64,000 nt of DNA from Pantoea rwandensis (GCF_002095475.1 NZ_MLFR01000003.1:186001-250000), one strand, 5' to 3'; counted from the stretch's first letter, positions 28,435 to 38,995 are shown. Numbers and translations: made by a program. The notes: generated from the sequence alone by a model not told the origin.

Positions 28435-28469
28435 ATTACCCCATCAGTTCCCGGATAAGGACTTTTGTT

Positions 28470-29519
28470 ATGACCTCTGTGGTTGTGGAGAACGAACTCG
28501 ATGTGCGCGGCCTGGGCTGCACACTCTGGCGCGGTAAGCGCTGGATTATTGGCTGCGCGTTGGTGTTTGCCGTGCTGGCATGGCTGGCTTCAATGCTAAT
28601 GAAACAGGCGTGGAGCACCACGGCGGTGACCGATCGCCCCACGGTGAATATGCTGGGCGATTTCTTCGTACAGCAACAATTCCTCAATAATCTTGATGTG
28701 CGGACCAACACCCTTAACCTCAACACGCCCGCACCAACGGTGATGGATGAGGTTTATCAGGAGTTCACCATGCAGCTGGCCTCCTGGGATACGCGCCGAG
28801 ATTTTTGGCAACAGACGGATTACTACAAAAGTCGCAAAAGTGGCAATGCGCATAACGATGCCGCGCTGCTGGATGATTTAATTACCAATATCCAGTTCAC
28901 GCCAGCCGATCCAGCACACAATACGCTGGATAATATTAAGTTGATTGCCGAAACGGCCAGCGATGCCAATAACCTACTGCGTCAATATATCGCTTACGCC
29001 AGTGAACGTGCCGCGCGCCATCTGAATACTGAACTGAAGGGTGCCTGGCAGGCACGCAGTGCGCAATTGCTGGCGCAGGTTAATCGCCAGCAAGAAGTGG
29101 CGCAGGCGGTATTTGATCGCCAGCGTCAACGTATTGAGCAGGCACTGAAAGTGGCCAGCGAACAGGGCATCAAAGAGAACCGTGCCCCGGTGACGGGCGC
29201 AGCATTACCAGACAGCGATCGCTTCCTGCTGGGACAGCAAATGTTGCAGGCACAGCTCGATACGTTGCAGGCCAGCGGTCCCGCTTATGATTTAAGCTAT
29301 GATCAAAACAGGGCGATGCTGGGTACGTTACAGGCAGGTGCGCGTCTGGATAAACCCTTCCAGACATATCGATACTTGCGTACACCGGAAGAGCCGGTAT
29401 CGCGCGACAGTCCGCGCCGTTTGTTTATGATGATTATGTGGGGCGTCATTGGCGCGCTGGTGGGATCAGGCGTCGCGCTGGTTCGCCGTCCGCGTCCAAC
29501 GTCACCTATCAGCCATTAA
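28470..29519 (+). CDS. wzzE: WzzE, ECA chain-length regulator
   Basis: Polysaccharide co-polymerase class 1 protein of 349 residues that sets the modal length of ECA and promotes cyclic ECA. Topology is standard: membrane helices near residues 26-45 and 321-341, with a large helical periplasmic part between. The second helix region carries the Pro/Gly-rich stretch typical of Wzz ([19 protein letters not shown]). It lies 35 bases after wecA and ends 10 bases before wecB. Confidence 0.93.
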   Translation: MTSVVVENELDVRGLGCTLWRGKRWIIGCALVFAVLAWLASMLMKQAWSTTAVTDRPTVNMLGDFFVQQQFLNNLDVRTNTLNLNTPAPTVMDEVYQEFTMQLASWDTRRDFWQQTDYYKSRKSGNAHNDAALLDDLITNIQFTPADPAHNTLDNIKLIAETASDANNLLRQYIAYASERAARHLNTELKGAWQARSAQLLAQVNRQQEVAQAVFDRQRQRIEQALKVASEQGIKENRAPVTGAALPDSDRFLLGQQMLQAQLDTLQASGPAYDLSYDQNRAMLGTLQAGARLDKPFQTYRYLRTPEEPVSRDSPRRLFMMIMWGVIGALVGSGVALVRRPRPTSPISH

Positions 29520-29529
29520 GAGAAGCCAC

Positions 29530-30654
29530 GTGAAAGTTCTGACCGTATTTGGCACGCGTCCTGAGGCGATCAAAATGGCTCCGCTGGTGCAAGCGCTGGC
29601 ACAGGATGACGCGTTTGAAGCACGCTTATGTGTTACCGCACAGCACCGTGAAATGCTCGATCAGGTATTGCGCCTGTTTAAACTGCAGCCTGATTATGAT
29701 CTCAACATCATGCGCCCGGAGCAGGGGCTGACGGAGATCACCAGCCGTATTCTGCAGGGAATGAAAACGGTGCTCGCCGATTTTCAGCCTGACCTGGTCC
29801 TGGTGCATGGTGATACGACCACGACGTTCGCTGCTAGCCTCGCTGCGTTCTATCATCAGATTCCGGTGGGGCACGTGGAAGCGGGATTACGCACCGGGAA
29901 CCTGATGTCGCCGTGGCCGGAAGAGGCCAACCGCACGTTAACCGGCCATCTGGCCAGCTACCACTTTACGCCAACCGAAAATTCGCGTCAGAACCTGCTA
30001 CGCGAGAATCTGCCCGATGCGCGCATTTTTGTCACCGGCAACACAGTAATTGATGCGCTGCTGTGGGTGCGCGATCGCGTGTTAGATGATGTCGATCTCA
30101 ATGCACGCTTAGCGGCACGTTATCCATTTCTGGACGCTGATAAGAAACTGATCCTGGTGACGGGCCATCGTCGGGAGAGCTTCGGCGGAGGGTTCGAGCG
30201 TATTTGCAGCGCACTGGCGCAGATTGCGCGTCAGCATCCACAGACACAGATTGTTTATCCGGTGCACCTCAACCCGAATGTCAGCGAGCCGGTAAATCGT
30301 ATTCTCAGCGGGATCGACAACATCATTCTAATTGAGCCGCAAGAGTACTTGCCGTTTGTCTGGTTGATGAACCGATCCTGGTTAATCCTGACCGATTCGG
30401 GTGGTATTCAGGAAGAGGCGCCATCTCTGGGCAAACCGGTTCTGGTGATGCGTGACACCACCGAACGTCCAGAAGCGGTTGATGCAGGTACGGTGAAACT
30501 GGTGGGTACTGACGTGAGCAAAATCGTCGCTGAAGTCAGCCTGCTGCTACAGGATGATGAGGCCTGGCAGGTGATGAGCCGTGCGCATAATCCTTATGGC
30601 GATGGCCAAGCCTGTGCGCGCATCTTGCAGGCATTAAAACAATACAGAGTATAA
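29530..30654 (+). CDS. wecB: WecB, UDP-GlcNAc 2-epimerase (non-hydrolysing)
   Basis: Cytoplasmic enzyme converting UDP-GlcNAc to UDP-ManNAc for ECA. I choose GTG 29530 ([18 protein letters not shown] follows), which gives 374 residues and matches E. coli, where a GTG start is also used; a longer frame from 29449 overlaps wzzE. Family motifs: [52 protein letters not shown] and [22 protein letters not shown]. It ends 2 bases before wecC. Confidence 0.97.
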   Translation: MKVLTVFGTRPEAIKMAPLVQALAQDDAFEARLCVTAQHREMLDQVLRLFKLQPDYDLNIMRPEQGLTEITSRILQGMKTVLADFQPDLVLVHGDTTTTFAASLAAFYHQIPVGHVEAGLRTGNLMSPWPEEANRTLTGHLASYHFTPTENSRQNLLRENLPDARIFVTGNTVIDALLWVRDRVLDDVDLNARLAARYPFLDADKKLILVTGHRRESFGGGFERICSALAQIARQHPQTQIVYPVHLNPNVSEPVNRILSGIDNIILIEPQEYLPFVWLMNRSWLILTDSGGIQEEAPSLGKPVLVMRDTTERPEAVDAGTVKLVGTDVSKIVAEVSLLLQDDEAWQVMSRAHNPYGDGQACARILQALKQYRV

Positions 30655-30656
30655 AG

Positions 30657-31916
30657 ATGAGTTTTGAAACCATTTCCGTTATCGGACTGGGCTACATTGG
30701 GCTGCCAACGGCAGCTGTTTTTGCCTCAAAGGGAAAGAACGTGATCGGCGTGGACATCAATGTTCACGCGGTTGAAACCATTAATCGCGGCGATATCCAC
30801 ATTGTCGAACCCGAATTAGGGGATGTGGTGCGTGAAGCCGTAAAAGCGGGTCATTTGCGTGCCACCACGCAAGCGGAAGCCGCAGATGCCTTTCTGATCG
30901 CGGTGCCAACGCCCTTCATGGGCGATCACCAACCGGATCTCAGCTACGTCAAAGCGGCGGCACTGTCGATTGCGCCTGTGCTCAAAGCGGGCGATTTAGT
31001 GATTCTGGAGTCCACTTCACCCGTCGGCGCGACGGAGCAAATGGCCGAATGGCTGGCTGAAGCGCGTCATGATCTGCGCTTCCCTCAGCATGGTGACGAC
31101 TGCAACGTGCATATCGCTTATTGCCCTGAGCGCGTACTGCCCGGGAAAGTGATGGTTGAGTTGCTGGAAAATGATCGGGTGATCGGCGGCATGACGCCAG
31201 CCTGCTCGGCCCGCGCCAGCGATCTCTACCGCATTTTCTTGCGCGGCGAATGTGTTGAAACCAACGCGCGCACGGCTGAGATGTGCAAACTCACCGAAAA
31301 TAGCTTCCGTGACGTCAACATTGCTTTCGCCAATGAGCTGTCGCTGATCTGTGCTGAGCAAGGGATTAACGTATGGGAACTGATTGCGCTGGCAAACCGC
31401 CATCCACGCGTCAACATCCTACAGCCTGGTCCTGGTGTCGGTGGGCACTGTATCGCCGTCGATCCCTGGTTTATCGTGGCGCAAAACCCAGACTTGGCAC
31501 GTTTGATTCGCGTCGCGCGTGAAGTCAATGATGCAAAACCCGCGTGGGTGCTGGATCAGGTCAAACAACAGCTGGCGGAGTGCCTGACCGCCTCGGGTAA
31601 ACGAGCCAACGAGGTGACCATCGCCTGCTTTGGTCTGGCCTTTAAGCCTAACATCGACGACTTACGTGAAAGCCCAGCCATGACGGTGGCCCACCTGATT
31701 GCCGAATGGCACAGTGGTTGTACGCTGGTGGCGGAGCCACATGTGTCGAAAATCCCCACTCGGCTGGCTGATGAAGCGACCCTGGTTTCCATTGAAGATG
31801 CGCTACAGCAGGCAGATATCCTGGTCATGCTGGTTGATCACGCGCAGTTCCGTGCGATTCCGATGAGCCAAATCACACAGCCGTGGATCGTCGATACTAA
31901 AGGTGTCTGGCGATAA
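30657..31916 (+). CDS. wecC: WecC, UDP-N-acetyl-D-mannosamine dehydrogenase
   Basis: NAD-dependent four-electron dehydrogenase making UDP-ManNAcA, the second ECA sugar, from the WecB product. The N-terminal Rossmann motif is GLGYIGLPTAAVFA (residues 10-23), and the catalytic Cys265 sits in GPGVGGHCIAVDPWF. The 419-residue length fits the family (420 in E. coli). The next genes in E. coli would be rffG and rffH, but here wecD follows after 18 bases. Confidence 0.97.
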   Translation: MSFETISVIGLGYIGLPTAAVFASKGKNVIGVDINVHAVETINRGDIHIVEPELGDVVREAVKAGHLRATTQAEAADAFLIAVPTPFMGDHQPDLSYVKAAALSIAPVLKAGDLVILESTSPVGATEQMAEWLAEARHDLRFPQHGDDCNVHIAYCPERVLPGKVMVELLENDRVIGGMTPACSARASDLYRIFLRGECVETNARTAEMCKLTENSFRDVNIAFANELSLICAEQGINVWELIALANRHPRVNILQPGPGVGGHCIAVDPWFIVAQNPDLARLIRVAREVNDAKPAWVLDQVKQQLAECLTASGKRANEVTIACFGLAFKPNIDDLRESPAMTVAHLIAEWHSGCTLVAEPHVSKIPTRLADEATLVSIEDALQQADILVMLVDHAQFRAIPMSQITQPWIVDTKGVWR

Positions 31917-31934
31917 TTTCACAGGAGCTTCTCC

Positions 31935-32632
31935 ATGCCCGTCCGCGTCAGTATTGATCCCCTTGCGTGGGAGAGCGATTTCTTTGGCGTAAACAGTGCA
32001 CGTGTGGCGCTGGATGGCGAGATGACTTTGCAAGATGCGTTACAGCAGCCTTATACGTTATGGCAGGCTAAAGTGCCGGCTGAACGCATTGAGGTGATTG
32101 ATGCCTGAGTCAGCAGGGTTTTCAGTTGGTCGAAGGTGAAGCTGACCTCGCGATCAATATTAAGCGGACTGAACGGCAGGTGGGTGTGCGTATTGCGCGT
32201 GAGGCGCAAATTCCGGCGTTGCGCGATGTCGCCTCTCAGGCATTTCGCCAGAGCCGCTTCCGTGCACCTTGGTTCCATCCAGATGACAGCGGGCGTTTCT
32301 ACGCGCAATGGATTGAGAATGCCGTTCGCGGCACCTTTGATCATCAATGCTTAGTCGCATGCGATGAAACCGGCGTCTTGCAGGGATTCGTCTCGATGCG
32401 TGAAGTGGAAGGTGATGCACGTATTGGTTTGCTGGCAGTGCAGCCTGAAGCACAAGGCAAAGGCATAGGTCAGCGTTTACTGCTGGCGGCGGCAGACTGG
32501 GGCCGTGTACGTCAGCTCGAATGCCTGCGTGTGGCCACTCAGCTTAGCAACCTTACAGCCATGCGCCTCTATTTACGCAGCGGTGCCCGGCTCGAAAGCA
32601 CCGCTTACTGGTTCTACAGGAAAGCCTCATGA
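31935..32632 (+). pseudogene. wecD: WecD, TDP-fucosamine acetyltransferase, frameshifted at codon 58
   Basis: GNAT-family enzyme that acetylates TDP-4-amino-4,6-dideoxygalactose, giving the third ECA sugar. The ATG at 31935 starts MPVRVSIDPLAWESDFFGVNSARV, as in E. coli RffC/WecD, but stops at TGA 32106-32108. The rest of the protein is in another frame from about 32109 to 32632, carrying SRFRAPWFHPDDSGRFYAQW, the acetyl-CoA loop QPEAQGKGIGQRLL and STAYWFYR. Adding one C in the run at 32104-32105 (GCCTGAG to GCCCTGAG) restores 232 residues (224 in E. coli). As written, ECA synthesis would be blocked unless the second part is made alone. The stop overlaps wecE by 4 bases. Confidence 0.85.
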
Positions 32633-33759
32633 TCCCATTTAATGCGCCTCCGATTGTAGGCAGCGAAGTTGAATATATGCAGTCGGCCATGGCCAGCGGC
32701 AAGCTGTGCGGCGATGGGGGGTTTACCCGTCGCTGTCAGCAGTGGATGGAACAGCACTTTGGCAGCAAGAAAGTCTTGTTGACGCCATCCTGCACCGCTT
32801 CGCTCGAAATGGCCGCGCTGCTCATTGATATCCAGCCTGGCGATGAAGTGATCATGCCAAGCTACACCTTCGTCTCAACCGCTAATGCCTTCGTGCTGCG
32901 TGGCGCGACCATCGTTTTTGTTGATGTGCGCCCTGATACCCTCAACATAGATGAAACGCTGACCGAAGCCGCTATTACGGCGAAAACCCGCGCTATTGTG
33001 CCGGTACATTACGCGGGCGTCGCCTGCGAAATGGACAGCATTATGGCGCTGGCAGCGAAGCATAAGTTGTTTGTGATTGAGGATGCGGCTCAAGGCGTGA
33101 TGTCGCAGTACAAAGGCCGCGCGTTGGGCACCATTGGTCATATTGGCTGCTTTAGTTTCCATGAAACCAAAAACTACACCGCGGGTGGTGAAGGCGGTGC
33201 GACGTTGATTAACGACGCAAAGCTGGTGGAACGTGCAGAGATCATCCGAGAGAAAGGCACCAATCGCAGCCAGTTCTTTCGCGGACAAGTGGATAAATAC
33301 ACCTGGCGTGATATCGGCTCCAGCTATCTCATGGCGGATCTGCAAGCGGCCTACTTATGGGCACAGCTGGAGGCGGCAGAGCGGATTAACCAGCAGCGTC
33401 TGCGCTTGTGGCAACGTTATTATGATGCGCTACAGCCGCTGGCGGCGGCCGGACGTATCGAATTACCCGTGGTGCCGAAAGATTGCCGCCACAACGCACA
33501 CATGTTCTACATCAAACTGCGCGACAGTGACGATCGCCAGGCGCTGATCAACTGGATGAAAGAAGCTGAGATCCTCACGGTATTCCACTATATCCCGCTG
33601 CACTCATCGCCAGCAGGCGAACGTTTTGGCCGCTTCCACGGTGATGATGTGTTCACTACCCCGGAGAGTGAACGTCTACTTCGCCTGCCGTTGTTCTACA
33701 ACCTGACAGACAATAACCAGCGCACAGTCATCAGTTCGCTATTGAGCTTTTTCGCCTGA
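32629..33759 (+). CDS. wecE: WecE, TDP-4-keto-6-deoxyglucose transaminase
   Basis: PLP-dependent DegT/DnrJ/EryC1 aminotransferase (376 residues, same as E. coli) that makes TDP-Fuc4N, the WecD substrate. The PLP lysine is Lys181 in SFHETKNYTAGGEGG. Other motifs are TPSCTASLEMAALL and EDAAQGVM. Its substrate needs RmlA/RmlB-type activity, which is not encoded in this operon. The start overlaps wecD (ATGA), and the stop overlaps the wzxE start by one base. Confidence 0.97.
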   Translation: MIPFNAPPIVGSEVEYMQSAMASGKLCGDGGFTRRCQQWMEQHFGSKKVLLTPSCTASLEMAALLIDIQPGDEVIMPSYTFVSTANAFVLRGATIVFVDVRPDTLNIDETLTEAAITAKTRAIVPVHYAGVACEMDSIMALAAKHKLFVIEDAAQGVMSQYKGRALGTIGHIGCFSFHETKNYTAGGEGGATLINDAKLVERAEIIREKGTNRSQFFRGQVDKYTWRDIGSSYLMADLQAAYLWAQLEAAERINQQRLRLWQRYYDALQPLAAAGRIELPVVPKDCRHNAHMFYIKLRDSDDRQALINWMKEAEILTVFHYIPLHSSPAGERFGRFHGDDVFTTPESERLLRLPLFYNLTDNNQRTVISSLLSFFA

Positions 33760-35012
33760 TGTCGCTCGCGAAAGCTTCAGTCTGGACGGCCTCTTCAACA
33801 CTGGTAAAAATCATCGCCGGTTTGTTAGTGGTGAAATTGTTAGCCGTCAGCTTTGGCCCAGAAGGTGTCGGACAGGCGGGTAACTTTCGCCAATTGATTA
33901 CCGTATTAGGCGTGCTGGCCGGTGCGGGTATTTTCAATGGCGTGACGACGTACGTCGCACAGTTTCAGCAGCAGCCAGCGCAATTGCGCGCTGTAGCAGG
34001 CACGGCATCAGCCATGGTGCTGGCCTTTTCAACCTTGGTGGCCTTGGTATTCTTGCTGGCCGCCGGACCTATCAGCCATGCACTTTTTGGCCATGAGCAC
34101 TATGCCAATGTGGTGCGTATTGTCGCGTTTCTGCAATTGGGTATCGCTTGGGCTAATTTGACGCTGGCATTGCTAAAGGGCTTTCGTGATGCGCGCGGCA
34201 ATGCGCTGGCGTTGATTGCGGGCAGCCTGGTTGGCGTGCTGGGCTATGTCTTGTGTTGGTGGCTGGGCGGATATGCTGGGGCGTTAGTGGGCTTAGCCTT
34301 AGTTCCGGCCTTATTGGTGTTTCCGGCTCTCCTGATGCTGCGTCGCCATCACCAGGTGTTGCCATTGAGCTGGCTTAAACCTTCATGGCAGCCTGAGTTG
34401 GCGCGTAATCTGGCGAAATTTACGCTGATGGCGCTGATCACCTCCGTCACCTTACCGGTGGCGTGGGTAATGATGCGTAATTTGCTGGCACAACAGCAAG
34501 GCTGGGCGCAGGTGGGATTGTGGCAGGGCGTGACCAGCATTTCTGATGCTTACCTGCAGTTTATCACCGCGACCTTTAGCGTCTGGTTATTACCCACGCT
34601 GGCGCGATTAGAGCATAAGCCGCAGATTGCGCGTGAGATTTGGCGTGCACTGCGTTTTGTACTGCCCGCCGTTGCCGCCGCCAGTTTTTGTGTGTGGCTG
34701 CTGCGTGATGTGGCTATCTGGCTGCTGTTCTCACCGCAATTTGCCGCGATGCGGGACCTTTTTGTCTGGCAGTTGTGCGGTGACGTCTTTAAAGTAGGCG
34801 CCTATGTTTTTGGATACCTGGTGATCGCTAAAGCATCGCTACGTTTCTATATTCTGACGGAAATCAGCCAGTTCGCGCTGTTGACCGCGTTCTCTCATTG
34901 GCTGATCCCATTACATGGTACGGCCGGAGCCGCACAAGCCTATATGGCGACCTACGTGCTCTACTTCGCCCTTTGCTGTGGCGCTTTTTTGATTTATTGC
35001 CGGAAAAAATGA
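33759..35012 (+). CDS. wzxE: WzxE, ECA lipid III flippase
   Basis: A 417-residue polytopic MOP-superfamily membrane protein that moves Und-PP-trisaccharide across the inner membrane. About 12 hydrophobic helices are readable, beginning with the conserved SLAKASVWTASSTLVKIIAGLL. Conserved stretches include SFGPEGVGQAGNFRQ and GDVFKVGAYVFGYLVIAKA. The start overlaps the wecE stop (TGATG) and the stop overlaps the wecF start (ATGA). Confidence 0.94.
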   Translation: MSLAKASVWTASSTLVKIIAGLLVVKLLAVSFGPEGVGQAGNFRQLITVLGVLAGAGIFNGVTTYVAQFQQQPAQLRAVAGTASAMVLAFSTLVALVFLLAAGPISHALFGHEHYANVVRIVAFLQLGIAWANLTLALLKGFRDARGNALALIAGSLVGVLGYVLCWWLGGYAGALVGLALVPALLVFPALLMLRRHHQVLPLSWLKPSWQPELARNLAKFTLMALITSVTLPVAWVMMRNLLAQQQGWAQVGLWQGVTSISDAYLQFITATFSVWLLPTLARLEHKPQIAREIWRALRFVLPAVAAASFCVWLLRDVAIWLLFSPQFAAMRDLFVWQLCGDVFKVGAYVFGYLVIAKASLRFYILTEISQFALLTAFSHWLIPLHGTAGAAQAYMATYVLYFALCCGAFLIYCRKK

Positions 35013-36079
35013 CTTTATTTCACGTGCTGGGATCGGATATCCCGCATCACAATCATACCGTGTTGCGCTTCTTTAATGAGGTGATTAACCGCGAGCTGCC
35101 GGGCGATGCGCCGCGTCAGTTTATGGTAGTGACCTCTGCACCAGAGGCACTTCAGGCATACACGGCGTTGCATATCGAAACTTTCACCAGTAAGCGTGCG
35201 TTGGCGCAGGCGGTCATCGCACGGGCTGCCGACCGCTCGCAACGTTTCTTCTTTCATGGGCAGTTTAATCCGCAAATCTGGCTGGCATTGCTGAGCGGTA
35301 AACTTCGCCGTCAGCAGGCGTTCTGGCATATCTGGGGCGCCGATTTCTATGAAGAAGGGCGTGGGCTGAAGTATCAGTTGTTTTATCTGCTGAGACGTCT
35401 GGCGCAGAACCGAATCGCACAGGTGTTCGCGACGCGTGGAGATTTGCACGAGTTCCAGCAGCACCATCCCCGAGTGCCAACCTCGCTGCTCTATTTCCCC
35501 ACGCGTATGCCAGAGGCTGCGGTGCCTGGCAGTATGGTGAGCGACGATTTTACGGTTCTGCTGGGCAACTCAGGCGATCGGAGTAATCGCCACATTGAGG
35601 GTTTGCAGGCTATCCACGCTCAGTTTGGTGGCAAGGTGAAGGTGTTGGTGCCGCTCGGCTACCCGGAAAACAATCAGGTTTATATCGACGAGATCAGTGC
35701 GGCGGCGCAGCGTTTGTTTCCGCAAGGTCAGGTGACGTTGCTGCGCGATAAGATAGATTTTGACACCTATCTGCAATTGCTCAGTCGCTGCCAGCTCGGT
35801 TATTTTATGTTCGAACGTCAGCAGGGTATTGGCACGCTGTGTTTACTGATTCAAGCCAATATCCCGTTTGTCCTGAATCGAAAAAACCCGTTTTGGCGCG
35901 ATCTGAGCGAGCAAGGATTACCGGTGCTGTTTAGTGAAGATGAACTGGATGCGGCACGTGTCGCCGAAGCGCAGCGTCAATTGGCGCACTGCGATAAATC
36001 CTCGATTGCCTTTTTTTCCCCAGGTTACCTGGCTGGCTGGCGCCACGCGCTGAGCCAGTGTGAAAGGGAGAGAACATGA
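35009..36079 (+). CDS. wecF: WecF, TDP-Fuc4NAc:lipid II transferase
   Basis: Peripheral GT56 glycosyltransferase that adds Fuc4NAc to lipid II, completing the ECA repeat unit. I start at ATG 35009 ([15 protein letters not shown], 356 residues; 359 in E. coli), which overlaps the wzxE stop; an in-frame extension to 34898 lies inside wzxE. Conserved stretches are [42 protein letters not shown] and [15 protein letters not shown]. It overlaps wzyE by 4 bases. Confidence 0.94.
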   Translation: MTLFHVLGSDIPHHNHTVLRFFNEVINRELPGDAPRQFMVVTSAPEALQAYTALHIETFTSKRALAQAVIARAADRSQRFFFHGQFNPQIWLALLSGKLRRQQAFWHIWGADFYEEGRGLKYQLFYLLRRLAQNRIAQVFATRGDLHEFQQHHPRVPTSLLYFPTRMPEAAVPGSMVSDDFTVLLGNSGDRSNRHIEGLQAIHAQFGGKVKVLVPLGYPENNQVYIDEISAAAQRLFPQGQVTLLRDKIDFDTYLQLLSRCQLGYFMFERQQGIGTLCLLIQANIPFVLNRKNPFWRDLSEQGLPVLFSEDELDAARVAEAQRQLAHCDKSSIAFFSPGYLAGWRHALSQCERERT

Positions 36080-37434
36080 GCCTGATGCAGTTTAGTGGTC
36101 TGCTGGTGGTTTACCTGCTTTCGTTGGGCTTTATTTTGACCCTGACCTGGCGGGAATTTAAACGGGTGCGTTTCAACTTCCACCTGTTCTTTACCATTCT
36201 GTTTTTACTGACTTTTTACTTTGGCTTCCCACTGACCAGCGTGCTGGTTTTCCGTTTCAACGTCGAAGTGGTTCCGCCGGAATTTTTGCTGCAAGCCCTG
36301 CTTGCCGCCACCAGTTTCTACGCGATTTATTACGTCAGCTACAAAGTCCGTCTCAGGCCGGTTAACGCGCCGCCGCGTAAACCGTGGCTGCAAATGAACC
36401 GGGTGGAAACGCATCTTACGTGTGTGCTGCTGGCACTGGTCGCGATTGGCACGGTCGCGGTGTTCTTTATGCACAATGGCCTGTTGCTGTTTAGGCTTTC
36501 TGCGTACAACCAGATCTTCTCCAGTGAAGTGTCAGGCGTGGCGCTGAAACGCTTCTTCTATTTCTTCATTCCTGCAATGTTGATTCGCTATTTCCTCAAT
36601 CCGACACAGCGTCAGTGGCTGTGGTTTTTGCTGGTATCGGTCGCGTTCGGATTGCTGACCTACGCTCTGGTGGGCGGGACGCGCGCCAACATCATCATTG
36701 CCTTCGCTCTGTTCTTGTTTATCGGTATTACGCGCGGCTGGATAACGCTATGGATGCTGGTGGGTGCGGGTGTGATGGCGGTTGCTGGCATGTTCTGGTT
36801 GGCGCTGCGCCGCTATAACCTTGATGTGGTGGGTGATGAAGCGTTCTATACCTTCCTTTATTTGACCCGAGACACGTTCTCACCGTGGGAAAACCTGGCG
36901 CTATTACTGCAAAACTACGACAAGATTGATTTTCAGGGGTTGGCACCGATCTGGCGTGACTTTTACGTCTTTATCCCAAGCTGGCTATGGCCTGGGCGCC
37001 CGTCAATCGTGTTAAACAGCGCCAACTATTTTACCTGGGAAGTGCTGAACAACCATTCTGGACTCGCGATTTCACCCACGCTATTGGGCTCGCTATTGGT
37101 GATGGGCGGCGTTTGGTTTATTCCGCTGGGCGCGATTGCGGTCGGTTGGCTGATGAAAGGATTTGATAACCTTTACCTGCATGGCCGCGATGCGGAGAAC
37201 CGTTACAGCGGCGCCATTTTGCAAAGCTTCTGTTTTGGCGCGGTGTTTAACATGATCGTGCTGGCACGTGAAGGGCTGGATGCGTTTGGCTCTCGTGTGG
37301 TGTTCTTTTGCGTAATTTTTGCTGCCTGCATGGTAGCGGCTAAATTGCTGTACTGGCTATTCGCTCGCGCGGGACTGATTCGCCCGCGCAGCAAACCGGT
37401 GTTTAACAGCCTTTCATCACCTTTGGGAAAATGA
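36076..37434 (+). CDS. wzyE: WzyE, ECA polymerase
   Basis: A 452-residue integral membrane polymerase that joins ECA repeat units in the periplasm. About 11 hydrophobic segments are seen. Well conserved stretches include [33 protein letters not shown] and [19 protein letters not shown], all in E. coli WzyE. It overlaps wecF by 4 bases and is followed by wecG after 3 bases. Confidence 0.95.
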   Translation: MSLMQFSGLLVVYLLSLGFILTLTWREFKRVRFNFHLFFTILFLLTFYFGFPLTSVLVFRFNVEVVPPEFLLQALLAATSFYAIYYVSYKVRLRPVNAPPRKPWLQMNRVETHLTCVLLALVAIGTVAVFFMHNGLLLFRLSAYNQIFSSEVSGVALKRFFYFFIPAMLIRYFLNPTQRQWLWFLLVSVAFGLLTYALVGGTRANIIIAFALFLFIGITRGWITLWMLVGAGVMAVAGMFWLALRRYNLDVVGDEAFYTFLYLTRDTFSPWENLALLLQNYDKIDFQGLAPIWRDFYVFIPSWLWPGRPSIVLNSANYFTWEVLNNHSGLAISPTLLGSLLVMGGVWFIPLGAIAVGWLMKGFDNLYLHGRDAENRYSGAILQSFCFGAVFNMIVLAREGLDAFGSRVVFFCVIFAACMVAAKLLYWLFARAGLIRPRSKPVFNSLSSPLGK

Positions 37435-37437
37435 TTA

Positions 37438-38172
37438 ATGGAAACCGATAAGCCGCGCCATTCGTTGCGCGGCGTCGATCTTCACGCGTTTAACGATATG
37501 GATAGCTTCCTGCATTTCCTCCTGCCAGATGGCCAGCCACGTAATGGTACGCTGGTGGCGATGAATGCCGAGAAAATGCTTACGCTCGAAGAAGATGCTC
37601 AGCTGCGTGCGCTGATTGCCGAGGCGGAATTCAAGTATCCAGATGGCATCAGCATCGTGCGTTCATTACGTAAAAAGTATCCTGAATTACAGGTGAGCCG
37701 CATTGCTGGGGCTGATTTGTGGGAAGCCCTAATGGAGCGCGCAGGCCGAACTGGCATTCCTGTGTTTCTGATTGGTGGCCGCCAGGCTGTGCTGGATGAA
37801 ACCTGCGACAAGCTGCGTCGTCAGTGGAATGTGAACATTGTGGGCAGTCAGGATGGTTATTTTGCGCCAGCCGAACGTGATGAGCTGTTCGCCCGCATTG
37901 CAGCAAGTGGCGCGAAGATAGTCACCGTGGCGCAGGGCTCGCCGCGTCAGGAGCTGTTGATGCGTGATTGTCGCGAACACTGGCCCCAGGCCCTCTACAT
38001 GGGCGTGGGTGGAACTTACGATGTTTTCACGGGACATGTCACCCGCGCGCCACGTATCTGGCAGAATTTAGGCCTTGAGTGGCTGTATCGTCTTATTCGT
38101 CAGCCCTCACGTTTGCGTCGTCAGTTAAAACTGCTGAAATATTTGCGCTATCACTGGCGTGGCGATCTCTGA
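37438..38172 (+). CDS. wecG: WecG, UDP-ManNAcA transferase
   Basis: GT26 (WecG/TagA/CpsF) glycosyltransferase that adds ManNAcA to Und-PP-GlcNAc, forming lipid II. The 244-residue chain carries the family signatures [28 protein letters not shown] and [17 protein letters not shown], and a basic C-terminal helix ([13 protein letters not shown]) thought to hold it to the membrane. It is the last wec gene; the tRNA operon promoter follows about 108 bases later. No intrinsic terminator with a T-tract is clear. Confidence 0.95.
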   Translation: METDKPRHSLRGVDLHAFNDMDSFLHFLLPDGQPRNGTLVAMNAEKMLTLEEDAQLRALIAEAEFKYPDGISIVRSLRKKYPELQVSRIAGADLWEALMERAGRTGIPVFLIGGRQAVLDETCDKLRRQWNVNIVGSQDGYFAPAERDELFARIAASGAKIVTVAQGSPRQELLMRDCREHWPQALYMGVGGTYDVFTGHVTRAPRIWQNLGLEWLYRLIRQPSRLRRQLKLLKYLRYHWRGDL

Positions 38173-38280
38173 TATCGCTGATTTATTCAGCAATTCCCGG
38201 GCGCCAGACAATGAAACTGCCTCATTTATCGACGGAATGCACAAAGCGTAAGCAAACGCGTTTTTTTTATAAAAAAGGGC

Positions 38281-38309
38281 TGGACAGTATGAGGGCAAGC
38301 CCGTAGTAT
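38281..38309 (+). promoter_or_regulatory. Promoter of the argX-hisR-leuT-proM operon
   Basis: A -35 element TGGACA (38281-38286), a 17-base spacer and a -10 element TAGTAT (38304-38309), followed by a G/C-rich discriminator GCCCATCC. The predicted start is about 14 bases before the first tRNA. G/C-rich discriminators are typical of stringently controlled stable-RNA promoters. Confidence 0.7.
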
Positions 38310-38330
38310 GCCCATCCGCAACGGCGCTAC

Positions 38331-38407
<77 letters not shown>

Positions 38408-38493
38408 TTTAGTTTGTGCGCAAGAGCTTCGGTGGTTGGTTAACCGCGTTATGCAGTGAAAAGTAAGCAGGAATGCTTACGCACCAGAATTAT

Positions 38494-38570
38494 GGTGGCT
38501 ATAGCTCAGTTGGTAGAGCCCTGGATTGTGATTCCAGTTGTCGTGGGTTCGAGTCCCATTAGCCACCCCA
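38494..38570 (+). tRNA. hisR: tRNA-His (GTG)
   Basis: A 77-nucleotide tRNA with anticodon GTG (loop TTGTGAT), encoded CCA and the histidine-specific extra G at position -1 (38494) facing C73 (38567). The acceptor is GTGGCTA/TAGCCAC. Second gene of the operon. Confidence 0.97.
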
Positions 38571-38586
38571 GATTTTGCTCGGACAC

Positions 38587-38673
38587 GCGATGGTGGCGGA
38601 ATTGGTAGACGCGCTAGCTTCAGGTGTTAGTGTTCTTACGGACGTGAGGGTTCAAGTCCCTCCCTTCGCACCA
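38587..38673 (+). tRNA. leuT: tRNA-Leu (CAG)
   Basis: An 87-nucleotide class II tRNA with a long variable arm, anticodon CAG in CTTCAGGTG, and encoded CCA. Acceptor GCGATGG against CCTTCGC leaves T5 facing T68; E. coli leuT, as I recall it, also has a mismatch there (A5-C68). Third gene of the operon. Confidence 0.95.
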
Positions 38674-38717
38674 AGCAAAATTACGCAGTAGCGTGAAGAA
38701 GTAGAGAAGTAAAAAAT

Positions 38718-38794
38718 CGGCGAGTAGCGCAGCTTGGTAGCGCAACTGGTTTGGGACCAGTGGGTCGGAGGTTCGAATCCTCTCTCGCCGACCA
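38718..38794 (+). tRNA. proM: tRNA-Pro (TGG)
   Basis: A 77-nucleotide tRNA with anticodon TGG (loop TTTGGGA), T-loop GGTTCGAATCC and encoded CCA. Last gene of the operon, followed at once by a terminator and, 145 bases on, by a partial copy of its own 3' end. Confidence 0.96.
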
Positions 38795-38803
38795 TATTTG
38801 AAG

Positions 38804-38832
38804 AAACCTGTTTGAAAAAACAGGTTTTTTTT
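38804..38832 (+). terminator. Terminator after proM (first copy)
   Basis: AAACCTGTT (38804-38812) pairs with AACAGGTTT (38819-38827) and runs into a T-tract to 38832, 9 bases after the tRNA-Pro CCA. Confidence 0.85.
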
Positions 38833-38965
38833 CGTCTGTAGTTTAAGAGGATGAGAACCTCCGAAGGAGGTTTGAGCCGAGCGCAGCGAGACAACGTTGC
38901 TTTAGCAACGGCCCGCAGGGCGCTTATCGCAGAGAAGCGTAATCCTCTCTCGTCGACCCTATTCG

Positions 38966-38995
38966 AAAAGCCTGCTTGAAAAAGCAGGCTTTTTC
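38966..38995 (+). terminator. Terminator after the repeated tRNA-Pro end (second copy)
   Basis: AAAAGCCTGCTT (38966-38977) and AAGCAGGCTTTT (38982-38993) form a perfect 12-base-pair stem with a GAAA tetraloop, ending in a T-tract. It backs up the first terminator of the tRNA operon. Confidence 0.88.

Noticed and set aside
38940-38960. A second tRNA gene after proM
   Set aside because: Only about the last 18 bases of tRNA-Pro are repeated; there is no acceptor 5' half, D-arm or anticodon arm.
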